A stretch of DNA of 64,000 bases from positions 11,623,894 through 11,687,893 of the forward strand of contig NC_049994.1 in the NCBI RefSeq assembly GCF_000003815.2, written 5' to 3'. This DNA comes from Branchiostoma floridae (lineage: Eukaryota > Chordata > Leptocardii > Amphioxiformes > Branchiostomatidae). The notes under the pieces were generated by a model. That model was given only the letters and a program-made list of their open reading frames with translations. It was not told the origin of the DNA and ran no database searches. Positions 1 to 10,791 of the stretch are shown piece by piece. Positions within the stretch are counted from its first letter, which is position 1; each line of letters starts with the position of its first letter. Both the position numbers and the translations under genes were made by a program.

Positions 1-56
1 CACTTCGGCGCTCGTCGCCATCAAAAATCTCTTCCTCTGACAGAAAATTGTCATTA

Positions 57-234
57 CAGTCAAACCTGTCTATAGCGGCCACTCAGGGGACCGGGCAAAT
101 TTGGCCACTATAGACAGGTGGCCTCTGTATAGAGGTGGAAACTTGTAGATAAAATACCCAAGGGATTGACAAAAAGTGGCCACTATGGACAGGTGGCCCC
201 TCTGTAGAGGTGGCCCCTAATACAGGTTTGACTG
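57..234. mobile_element. 178-bp MITE, pogo/Tc1-mariner-like
   Basis: The ends are inverted repeats beginning CAGTCAAACCTGT and ending ACAGGTTTGACTG, flanked on both sides by TA (55-56 and 235-236), the target duplication of Tc1/mariner elements. The interior repeats a motif of the form GGCCACTATAGACAGGTGGCC and has no coding capacity. A second element of exactly the same length lies at 3858-4035. The superfamily is inferred from the TA duplication and the CAGT terminus. Confidence 0.75.
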
Positions 235-236
235 TA

Positions 237-1529
237 CATTTAGCATAGTCTACCAGCGAAGTTTATCCCTCAAAATGCAGAAAATCGTGTCTCAGAGGGT
301 CCAAACTTCATCATTTGAATGACATTTCTCCAGACCTACCTTGCGACGGCTCGTGCCATGCCCGGCGCTCGAAATCGTGGAGATACGTTGGGGGCGTCGT
401 CGCCCTCAAAACCATGTGAAGTTCTAATAGAAAGGCTATTAAACTTAGCTTAGTCTGCCAGCAAATTTTGCCCATCAAAATTTAGGAAAGATCGTTTCAG
501 ATAGTCAAGATTTCCAAATTTTCCCGGGGGAGCATGCCCCCGAACCCCCCAAGGATTACGTTGATATAGTTCGCCCTCCCCATACTGAGAAATCTTCTGC
601 AGCCGCCTCTGTCGTGTGATTCCATGTTCGCACGAAGTTTAAGAAAACTATAGAAACTAAAATTGGTATAAATAACAATCCTGCGTGCATCTGTTCTTTG
701 TATACGGAATGGTTCACGGACGGCAACGGGATAAAACATTACGATGTTCACTTTCGTGACAGCGGGCTCTCTGCTGCATATGACGCAATCATGGTGGCGC
801 GAAATTCTTTTGGCAAGTTTGTAGGTTGCAATTGGCCGAAATAACTCCCGTTTTGGAAAGATTGAAGCAGTCTTGAAGCGGTTTTCGTAACGATATCGCT
901 AAAATGTACCCAAGTCTATTCCAACTACAACATTAATTTGTTTTCTTTTGTGTAAATTTCGTACGTGTAGTGGAAAAGATCGCCTTGGATTACCGCCCCT
1001 CCCCGCCCGCTTTTCTCTTCGTTGATGTGGACGCATAAAATCCACATTTTTTTGCCTCACAGAATGCGGGAAATTTCGTTTTAGAGGGTCAAAAATATCA
1101 AAATTTCCCGGGTAGCATGCCCCTAACCCCCGAGACCGGTCGGGCCTTTGGCCCTCCGATCCCTGGACGGCCTTTAACAGCTAGCCGTCGGTCTGGCGGA
1201 AACGCTCAGTTTCGTGATCTTGCGTATTAAAGTTTAAACGTTACCAGAGACTTTTTTCACGTAGATCGGAGAAGTGATATCAGACAAGGTAAGTCTTATA
1301 ACCGTTGCAGCGTGAGTGTAACAACATCAAGTGCTACATGTTTGTATATATGTCATCAAAATGAAAACTCGGCTGTTGTAAAACTTTGGGAGATAACATA
1401 TGCCCCAGCACTGGACTCCAACGTGCGCAATTTGTTGACGCGCGGGTCTTGACACCCCGATCGTCGTCACGTTCAAACAACGCTACCGCTATTGTTATTG
1501 CTATATTATTGAATGACAGACTGCGGTAA
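237..1529. other. Intergenic, no gene; two copies of a GCATGCCCC repeat
   Basis: No supported gene. About 461-550 and 1046-1131 are diverged copies of one sequence ending in a CCCGGG...GCATGCCCC...ACCCCC block, and a shorter relative lies near 270-305. These look like fragments of an interspersed repeat. Confidence 0.5.
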
Positions 1530-1629
1530 NNNNNNNNNNNNNNNNNNNNNNNNNNNNNNNNNNNNNNNNNNNNNNNNNNNNNNNNNNNNNNNNNNNNNNN
1601 NNNNNNNNNNNNNNNNNNNNNNNNNNNNN
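1530..1629. other. Assembly gap (100 N) with G-rich right flank
   Basis: Exactly 100 N, a conventional unknown-size scaffold gap. The right flank (1630-1710) is dominated by G homopolymers and T runs, which probably broke the assembly. Open frames crossing it are low-complexity artefacts. Confidence 0.95.
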
Positions 1630-1710
1630 GGGGGGGGGGGGGGTTTTGTAATTTTTTTTGGGGTGGGGGGCGGGCCATAGAACTTTTTTTGGGGGCGGGG
1701 GGGGGGGCAT

Positions 1711-3429
1711 TGAAAATTTTTTTACCAGACCTATTTGGCACCAGCCCCCTCCCCCCAGTAAATAACGTCAGGTCCCTTAGGCCATGTTTATTTGATTATA
1801 TGGATGAAATCTCTGGGAATCCTAAAGCATGGGAGTTTGGAAAAAAAAGTTGCCTTCACTATAAAATCTAAGTGGTCAAGAAAGAACAATAGAGTCGTCA
1901 TCTTTGTTCTTAATCTTCTTCTTATATCGATCATTGACTTTGGAAATGACTTTGATAAATGTGATGCGCGAGGATGTCATCCGTAGAATCAAATGAACAC
2001 GGTCTCAGCCTTATCGTCTTGTTTATTGCAGTTAACTAATAAGATCTTCGATGCATATGACCGTATTTGACACAACAATGAAGAAACGCCAATGTTATGA
2101 TTGTGTATACCCTTATTTCTAAACAGTCATGTAGAAACCATCTAGAGTAAACGATGTCGACTTGTCTTCAGCTGTCTACAGCGTCGGTAGAAAATGACAC
2201 CCAATATCCTCGCTACTTGGAGGTCTGTAAGATGAAGAATATTACCGCTCATTTACATGTTGGTAATACCAAGGATTTTGCAAGACCAATGTTTCTCCAT
2301 ACGATACTAGTTTTACAATTATTAGGTCGTTTTTGTGCTTTTACATGTTTAGCCAGTTGCTATGTTATCTGTGACGTCATCCCGGGTATACAGGCTTTTC
2401 AGTGACGTAATGATAGTTAAAATTTGAATCCCATGGCCGCCATGTTGGCAGATAATTGGAGTAAGCAATGGCATCCTTGTGTGCTCTATAGACGCAGGCT
2501 GTAATTCAACATGGCGCAGATGACGTCAAATGAAAAGCCTGTGTAGTCAATGTTGAACATTACTGGCGCCAATAATCAAGTTTGATTGTATGAGTGGGAA
2601 GTATGATTTGTTTGCGGTTTTCTAAATGTCATTAGAGGGATGTTTATCTTATTTGGTTTGAATTGTTACGTTACTTTAATAACACATATTATTCTTGCCA
2701 GAAATACTACGAAAATGTTGTATTTTGGCGCCCTGAAAACTTTTCGCCAGATTTTAGTGAAAAAATGGCAATGTATTTTTTTTTTACCTGACAGAATAGG
2801 TAGCATGTGTTCTGTTTGAATATTCAAATGATCAAGAATCAATAACTAGCTCGTGTCATGCGAAGATAAGAGTTCTATAGCGATCACAGGGGAAATCAAA
2901 TTAAGATACCGCGATACCGTGGCTTAATTTAGTAGTCTAGCTTCTTGTATCTTCAACATCCACTCCAAACAAAGTTGCGACCCCACCGGAATTCCAATCA
3001 GTTTCATCGATAATTAACACATCTGATTTCTTCTAACTCAATATAGAAAATAGAGGGAATCGAAGATGATTTTTGATTAAAAGATGCACCCAATCCATAT
3101 TTTCTGTTCCTTGATATACTAACATGCGAAACGATACCCACAAATTGCATTACCATTCATTTCCTCGTCTCAGAGCCGGAAAATTGCTTGCCCGAGACAG
3201 ATCTAGACCGTTAAAGTACCGCGGCTTTACGTTAATGAATAGATATCAGATCACTGCCGTCAGGGGCAAGCTCACGGTAGAGTTCTCGTAGGTAATCTAG
3301 ATAATGGGACATCGTTCTTTATAACGTGCAATCAAGGCATGCAATCTTATTTGGTTCTAAAGGCTGTTCACGCGTGCGTATAAGTTCAAGTCCGTATGAG
3401 GTCCGTATGATGGAGTTCTTACCCTCTAT
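1711..3429. other. Intergenic, nothing recognised
   Basis: AT-rich sequence with only short open frames. I see no splice-bounded coding block, RNA gene or well-formed repeat. Confidence 0.4.
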
Positions 3430-3615
3430 GGCCAAATATATCCAAGAATGTTTATACCATAGAACCAATTGTGTAAATGACAAACTAGACCATATATGTT
3501 GACATATTCCTACCTATTCATATTTTTATATGTCTGTTTCGTTTTAGATGATGATGATGATGATGATGTTTCGTTGTACTGTAAGTAGTTGTTATAGACC
3601 TTACGAAAGTCGCTG
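3430..3615 (+). repeat. Dispersed repeat, copy 1 (runs into gap)
   Basis: This stretch matches the reverse complement of about 22392-22575. Shared blocks include GTTTATACC(A/G)TAGAACCAAT, CTGTAAGTAGTTGTTAT and GACCTTACGAAAGTCGCTG. This copy has gained a GAT microsatellite (about 3548-3568) and is cut by the gap at 3616. In the other copy the block ends with an AATAAAG-type tail, suggesting the 3' end of a retroelement. Confidence 0.6.
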
Positions 3616-3715
3616 NNNNNNNNNNNNNNNNNNNNNNNNNNNNNNNNNNNNNNNNNNNNNNNNNNNNNNNNNNNNNNNNNNNNNNNNNNNNNNNNNNNNN
3701 NNNNNNNNNNNNNNN
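3616..3715. other. Assembly gap (100 N)
   Basis: Exactly 100 N directly after the dispersed repeat. A repeat collapse at the contig end is the likely cause. Confidence 0.95.
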
Positions 3716-3857
3716 ATTTCTACTATAAGCTCCACTGGTCGCAGGGGAAAGTAGAATTTGGACACATGTTTAGACGCATTGCTTGCCGGATGAGTTATCT
3801 GGCCGAGGAGTATGGTTTGCGACCGAGCTAGCTTGTCTGGCATTGTATTGGTCTATA

Positions 3858-4035
3858 CAGTGGAAGCCAGTTAATTGCACAGAGGATTAAAGCACACTTC
3901 TGTTAACTGCACGGAATCTCCAAAATCCCAAACCGGTGCGGTCCAGCTAGATATTACCTTCGCATTATTGCGCCATCCGGATAATTGCACCAAATTCACT
4001 GGCAAATAGGTCGTGCAATTAAGCGGCTTCTACTG
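3858..4035. mobile_element. 178-bp MITE, pogo-like
   Basis: The inverted ends are CAGTGGAAGCC...TTAATTGCAC on the left and the complement of CAGTAGAAGCC...TTAATTGCAC on the right. The left flank is TA and the right flank is TC, read as a TA duplication with one substitution. The length equals that of the element at 57-234, although the sequence differs, so they are probably sister families using the same transposase. It contains no open frame. Confidence 0.65.
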
Positions 4036-5469
4036 TCTTTGGCCAATTTCTAATAATTGCCGGCAATCTGTGGAACCGGGTATAGGCAAAGACTAGTACT
4101 TCCATACGGAACTCATACGGACTCATACGGACTTAACTCCCCAATTCAATTAGGCCGGCGACTTCACTGTGACCGCCCTGCAACTGAGCAATTTGACAGA
4201 GCGCTAAACGACTTTCATACATAAAAATACTAAGCTTTTTACACATTGTGTTTTTTTTTAATTCTTTCAGTCATACATTTACATTTTGCAATTAAGAATC
4301 TAAGTCAGTGGATACACAAAGGCAATGAAGATCTGAGCGAGATCGTAACGCTCTCGTCGTCCAGTAGAATGAGAGGGCCTCATTTATATTCTAAGGTGTA
4401 GTATACAATAATATATATATTGTCTGGTGAGAGCACCCTAGCCTATCCGTAATGTATTATCTGTAATTACACATAAATGTGTAAGATTGCCATAACTTTT
4501 ACCATCTCATAATTCGCCCCAATGTAGTATTAAGTACGCATTATATAGACAGGACGATTTGCAATGTGTAATAGATAAGAATCCACAAAAAGCTATACTT
4601 CGCTCAACAGATAGTAAGGACGAACTAGCCGAAACGTAAACCATCTTAACTCATCGATTTAGAGACATATCGGAAATGTTCACATTGTAGTTAGGTTATG
4701 AATTAAAAATAGAAATAAAACTTAAGAAAATAATAAGTTATATGCGTTGAGAACGACAGTTGTAATTTGATAAGTCTCCAAATGCTGTTAGGAAAAAAAT
4801 TAGGACAATGAACAATTAAAGAGCCTCTAAAGGAGTGGCAAAACAATTTAATCGTGTTAAGTTCGAACTGCGAGGCATCAAATGGTTGGAATGAAATTAG
4901 ATCTCATTGTAGGTTAATTAGAAAAAAAATAGAAAGCTACCAAAAGAACGTAAATGGAGTAAGAGATGAAAATGTGCATGGCATTGGACCCCAAACATTC
5001 GCCATCTAACACAAAACTTTTATCATGATATCTAGATGAGCCCAGGCAATACTATGATATCTAAATTTATTTGCTTACAGCAAAAAGGAGACAGAAAAAT
5101 CACACATGTATTTCGTATCTTCTTATTGTCGATTGTATATTTTCATTATCAGTAGTGTAATTATAATAGCTTATAGACTCTTTTATATAGATAGTTTCAC
5201 ACAGAAAATAGTCTTTTAGGTTTCATTTTAAAATCATAACGCTATGATATATCGCAGCCCTCACACACCTTGAACTCCTTTCAGTAAATAATAGGCATAT
5301 ATAGAAACTCATTATACTATGTAATTTTTCTTTCATGATCATATACACTCACTGATGCCGTTAACGACCGCTTAATGCACACTAACACAGGCACTGTCAA
5401 GCAGCTAACATAAAGCTTTACATCACCGCAACAACAACCACGAACAACTCAAGCGAAAAATTAAAACAG
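4036..5469. other. AT-rich sequence downstream of the GPCR
   Basis: No gene seen. The GPCR is read leftwards, so its 3' UTR must lie in the right part of this interval. I could not choose a polyadenylation site among the many A/T-rich hexamers. Confidence 0.4.
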
Positions 5470-6795
5470 CTACACAGAAGACACGAAAACTATTTCTCGC
5501 TTGCCATTCTCGTGAACCTTTCGGTGGTTGTTCCTATCGTTTGAAGTGTTCGAACCGTCTAAAAGAACCATTTCCGTTGGAACTGTGTCTAGTTCTCGAC
5601 TTTCGTTGAATCTGTTGCTGAACCTGCCTAGATAGATTCCCCTTTTATAAGTATGCGTCATCTTTGTTTTGTCTGAGCCAGCGCCGGTGGCGAAAGTGTC
5701 ATTCATTTTTGTATCCCAGGATGCCTCGCGGCCCACGCATGCGCACAGAATCCTCTTGATGTGTAGCCGGAACCTCTGTCCGAAGAGTGCGTACAGGAAT
5801 GGGTTTACCGCCGAGTTGGCGGACGACAGCATGCCGACAAAAGATAACACGTTTACCGGGACCGAATAGGGATACGCCCCGTAGTGATCAATGATATTGG
5901 TAACGTGTAGAGGGCTCCAAGAGAAGAAGAAAAACAGTACGATCACGGTCACCATCTTGGTCACGCGGTTTCGGTTTTCGGCGCGCCTTCTCGCCTGCAT
6001 GGCCACGGCGATCTCCATGCCTTCTTTGATCCGCTTGTAGAGTAGAACGTACGTAGGGACGAGTATGAACAGTGGTAGGACGCACCACGCCACGAACCGA
6101 TACATGAAGAGGGCTTTGATGAAGTCCACGGTTGCCTGCTTTGATGTTTTAAGGTCGCCAGTTGGGATCCAGATGCTGCAGTGCTGCATGTCATAGGCGA
6201 CCGCAACCTTAGCAAATATCGTCGAAGGGAGGCTAAGGATGACCGCGAGGACCCACAACCCAGCGCAGGTCAACAGGGTCCGCTTGGTCCCGGAGCCTCG
6301 GCCTCGTCGGCGGAGCGGGTTGGACACGGCGCGGAAGCGCTCGAAGCTCATGGCGGTGAGGAACAGGATACTGGCGTTCACAGTTGCCGCGTAGATTCCC
6401 TTGTTGATGACGCACATCGCCTGCCCGAATATCCATCCGCGAGAGTTCAGCACGTACCCACTGAGAAAGGGCACGAACAGACTGCAGTACAGCATGTCTG
6501 CGACAGACAGGTTCAGGACGTAGATGTTGGGTACGGTTCTCATATCGGCGTTTCTCGCGATAACGTAGACGACTAGACCGTTAGCGAAAACACCAATGGC
6601 TGCAATGACCAACTCGACCGAGGACCAGACCATGTTGTCTACGCTGAAGGCAAACGTTGGCAAGGTCGTGTTTGAAGAGGTCGTGTCCGAGTCATTGACA
6701 AAGCTGCTGGTGAAAACCCGCTCGGAGGACCAGCCGTGAAACGGAGTTTTGGTCGTGGGGAAAGTATCAAACCAGACCGATTCGTTCAAATCCAT
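5470..6795 (-). CDS. Class A (rhodopsin-type) peptide-like GPCR, single coding exon
   Basis: A 441-residue seven-helix receptor in one exon, ATG at 6793-6795 and TAG at 5470-5472. The extracellular N-terminus has NxS/T sites (N4, N34, N42). Family landmarks are in order: TM1 N72, TM2 LSVAD with D100, disulfide Cys C128, an ERF motif at 152-154 in place of DRY, TM4 W181, loop-2 Cys C206, TM5 P247, TM6 SWSP (W293, P295) in place of CWxP, TM7 NPFLY at 331-335, helix 8 with Cys351/353 that could be palmitoylated, and a long Ser/Thr-rich tail. It should sit in the plasma membrane and signal through G proteins. The layout resembles the galanin/allatostatin/somatostatin class of peptide receptors. 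The ligand cannot be named from sequence, and an orphan or amine-type receptor is possible. Confidence 0.93.
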   Translation of the reverse strand: MDLNESVWFDTFPTTKTPFHGWSSERVFTSSFVNDSDTTSSNTTLPTFAFSVDNMVWSSVELVIAAIGVFANGLVVYVIARNADMRTVPNIYVLNLSVADMLYCSLFVPFLSGYVLNSRGWIFGQAMCVINKGIYAATVNASILFLTAMSFERFRAVSNPLRRRGRGSGTKRTLLTCAGLWVLAVILSLPSTIFAKVAVAYDMQHCSIWIPTGDLKTSKQATVDFIKALFMYRFVAWCVLPLFILVPTYVLLYKRIKEGMEIAVAMQARRRAENRNRVTKMVTVIVLFFFFSWSPLHVTNIIDHYGAYPYSVPVNVLSFVGMLSSANSAVNPFLYALFGQRFRLHIKRILCACVGREASWDTKMNDTFATGAGSDKTKMTHTYKRGIYLGRFSNRFNESRELDTVPTEMVLLDGSNTSNDRNNHRKVHENGKREIVFVSSV

Positions 6796-7093
6796 AGCTT
6801 ATATATGAAGGTTATGTTGTCGGGAAGAAGGTGATCAACTGCTGTGGAACGCCTGCTGTCGGTGCACCTACGGACACATAATTCAAAAGCGTTGTAAATT
6901 TAGTATGAAATATTGAACACACAGACTTGCAGTACAGAAAAATCATCAGCACCGTCAAAAAAGTATAACAAAGATGTAATTACATGTACCACATAAAAGA
7001 AATGCTATCATTCATGAAAATGAAAGAAATGAACATCAAACATCTACATGGTAAACACTTGGTAGTAAAACCTACAAGTAGCAGTGAGCTCCT

Positions 7094-7095
<2 letters not shown>

Positions 7096-7148
<53 letters not shown>
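7096..7148. repeat. (AT)n microsatellite
   Basis: About 26 uninterrupted AT dinucleotides, in the presumed 5' flank or first intron of the GPCR. Confidence 0.95.
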
Positions 7149-7151
<3 letters not shown>

Positions 7152-7203
7152 CTGTGTCAAAAGCATACAACTTAGTTTGTATAAATGTTTGAGACGTTCT
7201 TAC

Positions 7204-7284
7204 CTTACAGCAGCAGCAATACAAATACAGGAGGGTCCGTCAGGGATCGGGCGGCCGTGCTGTCCACAAAACACACCTCAAAAC
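7204..7284 (-). other. Possible 5' UTR exon of the GPCR
   Basis: On the minus strand an 81-base block is preceded by CTCTGCAG (acceptor) and followed by AAG|GTAAGA (strong donor), about 0.4 kb upstream of the GPCR start. Acceptor-like CAG sites lie between it and the start codon (for example around 6838-6860). This fits a spliced 5' leader on a receptor with a single coding exon. It rests only on splice-site quality and position. Confidence 0.3.
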
Positions 7285-7289
7285 CTGCA

Positions 7290-8525
7290 GAGAGCACAGA
7301 TACGTGGTCAGGACCAAAACTCAGGACATTTATAGGACAAGCTGGAGTTCGATCAAACATATAGACTAACTACAGAATCGTGGCTATGGCCTTCTTTCGG
7401 ACCCAGACCTGCAACAGCTGGTCTCCATCTGCTGCACTTGTCAAGTCGACTCTATGACGGATCGGTGCAAAATTTATCGATGTATTGACTCACAGTGGGG
7501 GCAAGCTTAAGCGTACGCCCACCCATCATCGTCACAGTTAGGTAAACACACCTTCCACGGGTGGTTGTCTGCGCTGCGATGATTAATGACGGTACTGATA
7601 ATTGCCAGCTTATAAAGATTGATTGTGACGGAGTGGCTCGGCTGGTAGGGTAATTCTGATGGGGTAACATCAAAGATTCTTTAACGAAGGCAAAAAGAAG
7701 AAAGGGAACTTAATCTCCGAGTCTCACATATGGCAGCATCAATGTATTGTGTGCTCGATATATATATTGCATATAGAAAGAAAAATTATGATGTGTTGCA
7801 GCTAGTCTATGGAGTATTGAATGTATATGGCAGTACGTTCTTCTAAGTCTGCGTGTGTTTGCAAGATAAAGCCCAGGGGCTTTTATCTATCTGAACACCT
7901 TGCCGTCTCAGCCTCTGAGTCGTCATACCTTGTAGGATTAAGCTAGGTTCTAAAAAAGAGCTAGAAGTTAAGAGTTTTTGTTTTAGTGTATATTTCTACG
8001 TGACACCAATCCCTGAGTGAGACAGATACGCCAATTGTCCAAGAAAATGAAGAATAACTTTCAGGGCATTTCCACACACGGTTGCTAATGGAAAAACATG
8101 TACCAGTAGATGATTATGGTGATGATGATGACGATTGTCGAAGGAAATATCCCACTTCATGCACCTTTTCTGTGATGTGCATGTATTGTGACTGATGACA
8201 GACTCACAGTTAAGCTCCTGGTCACAACTAGTTGCAATTGGTAACTGGAAGAACCCAGTTCAACTCTAGGTGTAGCATCTTGTTGGGTGTTTCCGACTGA
8301 CACTTCTTTTGTGAGTGACGTAAAATGGGGGTCCCCTATTCAAGTAGCACGTTAAAGAGAAAACACTCCCTGTGAAGATACACACTGCCACCAAAAACGA
8401 CAAGGACACATGCCACCCTATGTGCTAGTGGCACTACAATCGTCCCAAAGAACGAAGAAACATTTTCCCGTACAATTGTAAATTGTATTTTGCCCGCGTG
8501 GTCGGTCTCAATTGTGTACAGGTAA
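7290..8525. other. Intergenic, nothing recognised
   Basis: No gene or complete repeat seen. A short GAT-rich tract lies near 8112-8135. Open frames here have no recognisable motifs. Confidence 0.4.
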
Positions 8526-8653
8526 GGCAATTTAGGTCCAGGTTCGGGTCCAGAGGATCAGGTCCAGGTTTGGACCTGAACCTGATTCAGTACTCGAGAA
8601 CTTGTCAATGGACAATACTCAAAACAATGGCCCATTACCAGTACCCATCCCTA
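8526..8653. mobile_element. Truncated hAT-type MITE, same family as 15756-16188
   Basis: It shares the internal palindromic block built from AGGTCCAGG / CCGGACCTGAACCTG and the right terminus TACCCATCCCTA with the intact element at 15756-16188. The left end is missing or unrecognisable. Confidence 0.6.
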
Positions 8654-9150
8654 GTACCAAGCATAGCGCAAAGCGGCCCCACAACGTTTCAACGGTTGTT
8701 GACCTCCATCAAAAGGTCAACAATCGGCGCCCTTCGTTAATCGATTTGTTGCTGAGTCTTCAATATTTGAAAGCGAAGACTGATTGCTGATTATGATCAC
8801 TTATTTACTTTGCATCGATCTCTGAATTAACGTTCTTACATTTTTTCATGCTCTGTCACGTACCTCAACCAGCTACAGTGTCCTTTATAGGAGTTATGAA
8901 AACTTTTTTTTTTCATTTTGAGAACTTACAGACAGGGAGAGGTCAGAGGAGAGGTCAGAGGTCAGGCCTGGCGGCCGGTGGTGGTATTTTCGGGCTCCCG
9001 AGTTTTTTCGCCATTCTCGCCCGTTTTCCAGGGCAACGGTAGGATTAGAACGGTCTAGAACAGCTGGGTATATTAGCTGAACTTTACAGACACCCTCTAG
9101 TTAACAGTTTTGACGTTTTTGTACTGCATCGATCCTCTATTCCGGAAAAC
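8654..9150 (+). other. Probable 5' UTR / promoter part of the CR1-like element
   Basis: It lies between the truncated hAT fragment and the retrotransposon start codon. It has a tandem GAGAGGTCAGAG motif near 8936-8965 and a GC-rich tract around 8966-9040. Non-LTR elements carry internal promoters in the 5' UTR, but I cannot define the true 5' end from one copy. Confidence 0.35.
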
Positions 9151-10791
9151 ATGCACTCGAGCTTCGCGCCAAGCGCTACGACGCGGCGCCATGTTGGCTT
9201 ATTGTTGTGCGTGAATATCTTGCTCGCCCTTTACCGTCACTTTATGTGCGCAGCATGCGATTTGAAACATGCAGAAGAAATATGTGAAAGTTGTGATTTT
9301 GGCAAACAAACAGGTTTTAACATACTCTTTAGCAAAGGAGGTTATGAGACACACTCGCCCAGCCTGCTGGGCTTGGGTATATCATCGCTAGTCAGACCAC
9401 TCGGTTCGAAATACAACAGGGGATACGGGGCGCCGGTACCTCTGGGTTTTGAGGGTCCATCTGGATTTCTGCTTGCTATCCTCCTCATGTCAGGGGATGT
9501 GCACAGTAACCCCGGACCTATCAAGTTCCCGTGCGGAGGGTGCGGTCGCGCCGTGGCCTCAAACCATCGAGCCATGCAATGTGATAACTGTGACCAATGG
9601 GTTCATATTAAATGTTGTGGAGTGGGGGATAAAATGTACAAACATTACCAAAACTCGTCATGCTCATGGATTTGTAACAACTGTGGTTTGCCTAGCTTCA
9701 CCTCCAGCTTGTTTGACTTTAGCTCATGGATTCATGATAGGGATGAATCATTCTATAGTCCTCTCCTAGAGAGGGATATAGATGATGACACCGACGACAA
9801 CATTTCACACATTGCATCCAATTTTACCACAGGTTCCAATACCCACAGCGAATCCTGGTCTTCAGATAACAACACTTTCAATGACAGCATCCCATCCTTC
9901 AACCCTACCTCCACTTCCTCTCCCTGCACTACCCAATCCCTGGGCAAAGGTAAGGGAATTTTACAGAACCTACACGTATTATCTTTGAATTGTAGGAGTC
10001 TAAGGGGAGTAGATAAAAATGCCCAGTTTAGGGCATTAGTAGCCACAGAAAACCCTGATGTTATCTGCGGAAATGAGTCACACTTAGATCCTGATTATAC
10101 GAATGCAGAGATTTTCCCAGAAGGCTACGATATATATCGTAAAGATCGTAACAGCCAAGGAGGGGGGGTGTTTATTGCTGTTAGGTCCTCCTTGGTCTCA
10201 TCGCCTGTACATGACCCCTCAAATGCGGAGATTGTATGGGCTATGATACAACAGGCAGGATATAGACCCTGGTGTGTGGGCTCAGCTTATAGGCCCCCAA
10301 CCTCTGGACTTGTGTATGTGGATGAACTTGAGACATCTCTGAACAACATTGTAGATAAACCCTCCCCACCAAATGTCGCATTATTCGGGGACTTCAATAT
10401 GCCGGACATATGTTGGAGCTCTGAGACGCCCACCGTCAATCCCACGCCCCAATATGGGAAGGGACTGAACGAGAAATTTCTAGAGGTTGTACAGAGCTCT
10501 AGCCTGTCCCAAGTGGTATTGACCCCTACTCGTGGCCATAACATACTTGACTTGGCTTTAGTGTCTAATCCTGACCTGGTGGAGAATGTCAATGTCACCC
10601 CAGGGATAAGTGACCATGATGCGGTAACAGTAGGCATAAAAACCCACGTCAAACACAACAGGAAGAAACCTCGTACAGTTTACTTATACAAGAAAACGGA
10701 TAAACCAGCGTTAGTAGAAGGGATAAAAAACCTAGAGAAACAATTCACGGAAAGAGTCCCAACCAACCACTTATCTCAAATGACCGATTAG
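9151..10791 (+). CDS. CR1-like polyprotein, N-terminal part: leader-2A-PHD-APE endonuclease
   Basis: 546 residues. Residues about 15-28 are hydrophobic and resemble a signal sequence. Residues 106-123 form a 2A-like motif ending SNPGP. A C4HC3 PHD finger follows: C128, C131, C144, C147, H152, C155, C175, C178. An acidic, Ser-rich linker leads to the endonuclease, starting near LNCRSLRG, with NESHLD, GGGVFIAV, YRPP, LFGDFN, NILDLALV and SDHDAV, which together are the APE-type active site that nicks target DNA. The frame is genuine to codon 540 (base 10771). The last few codons belong to the foreign segment, so the stop at 10789-10791 is not the element's own. The ATG at 9151 is the first in frame and includes the hydrophobic leader. 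Confidence 0.88.
   Translation: MHSSFAPSATTRRHVGLLLCVNILLALYRHFMCAACDLKHAEEICESCDFGKQTGFNILFSKGGYETHSPSLLGLGISSLVRPLGSKYNRGYGAPVPLGFEGPSGFLLAILLMSGDVHSNPGPIKFPCGGCGRAVASNHRAMQCDNCDQWVHIKCCGVGDKMYKHYQNSSCSWICNNCGLPSFTSSLFDFSSWIHDRDESFYSPLLERDIDDDTDDNISHIASNFTTGSNTHSESWSSDNNTFNDSIPSFNPTSTSSPCTTQSLGKGKGILQNLHVLSLNCRSLRGVDKNAQFRALVATENPDVICGNESHLDPDYTNAEIFPEGYDIYRKDRNSQGGGVFIAVRSSLVSSPVHDPSNAEIVWAMIQQAGYRPWCVGSAYRPPTSGLVYVDELETSLNNIVDKPSPPNVALFGDFNMPDICWSSETPTVNPTPQYGKGLNEKFLEVVQSSSLSQVVLTPTRGHNILDLALVSNPDLVENVNVTPGISDHDAVTVGIKTHVKHNRKKPRTVYLYKKTDKPALVEGIKNLEKQFTERVPTNHLSQMTD
9466..9519 (+). other. 2A-like ribosome-skipping motif
   Basis: Residues 106-123 read a hydrophobic stretch, then GDVHSNPGP. 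The established 2A consensus is D(V/I)ExNPGP, with the peptide bond between G and P not formed during translation. Here the break would fall between Gly122 (9514-9516) and Pro123 (9517-9519). The only departure from consensus is H for E at residue 118. 2A-like motifs near the N-terminus of APE-type non-LTR ORFs are known from amphioxus, sea urchin and molluscs. Confidence 0.8.
10600..10771 (+). repeat. 172-bp exact duplication, copy 1
   Basis: By eye it is identical, base for base, to 12223-12394. Both copies are in the same reading frame of the same element and cover the junction after the endonuclease SDHDAV motif. Confidence 0.9.

Noticed and set aside
1334-1741. Open frames rich in Pro across the first gap
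   Set aside because: They arise from G homopolymers and N-run translation; no motif.
6181-6576. 131-codon plus-strand open frame
   Set aside because: Antisense shadow of the GPCR coding exon.
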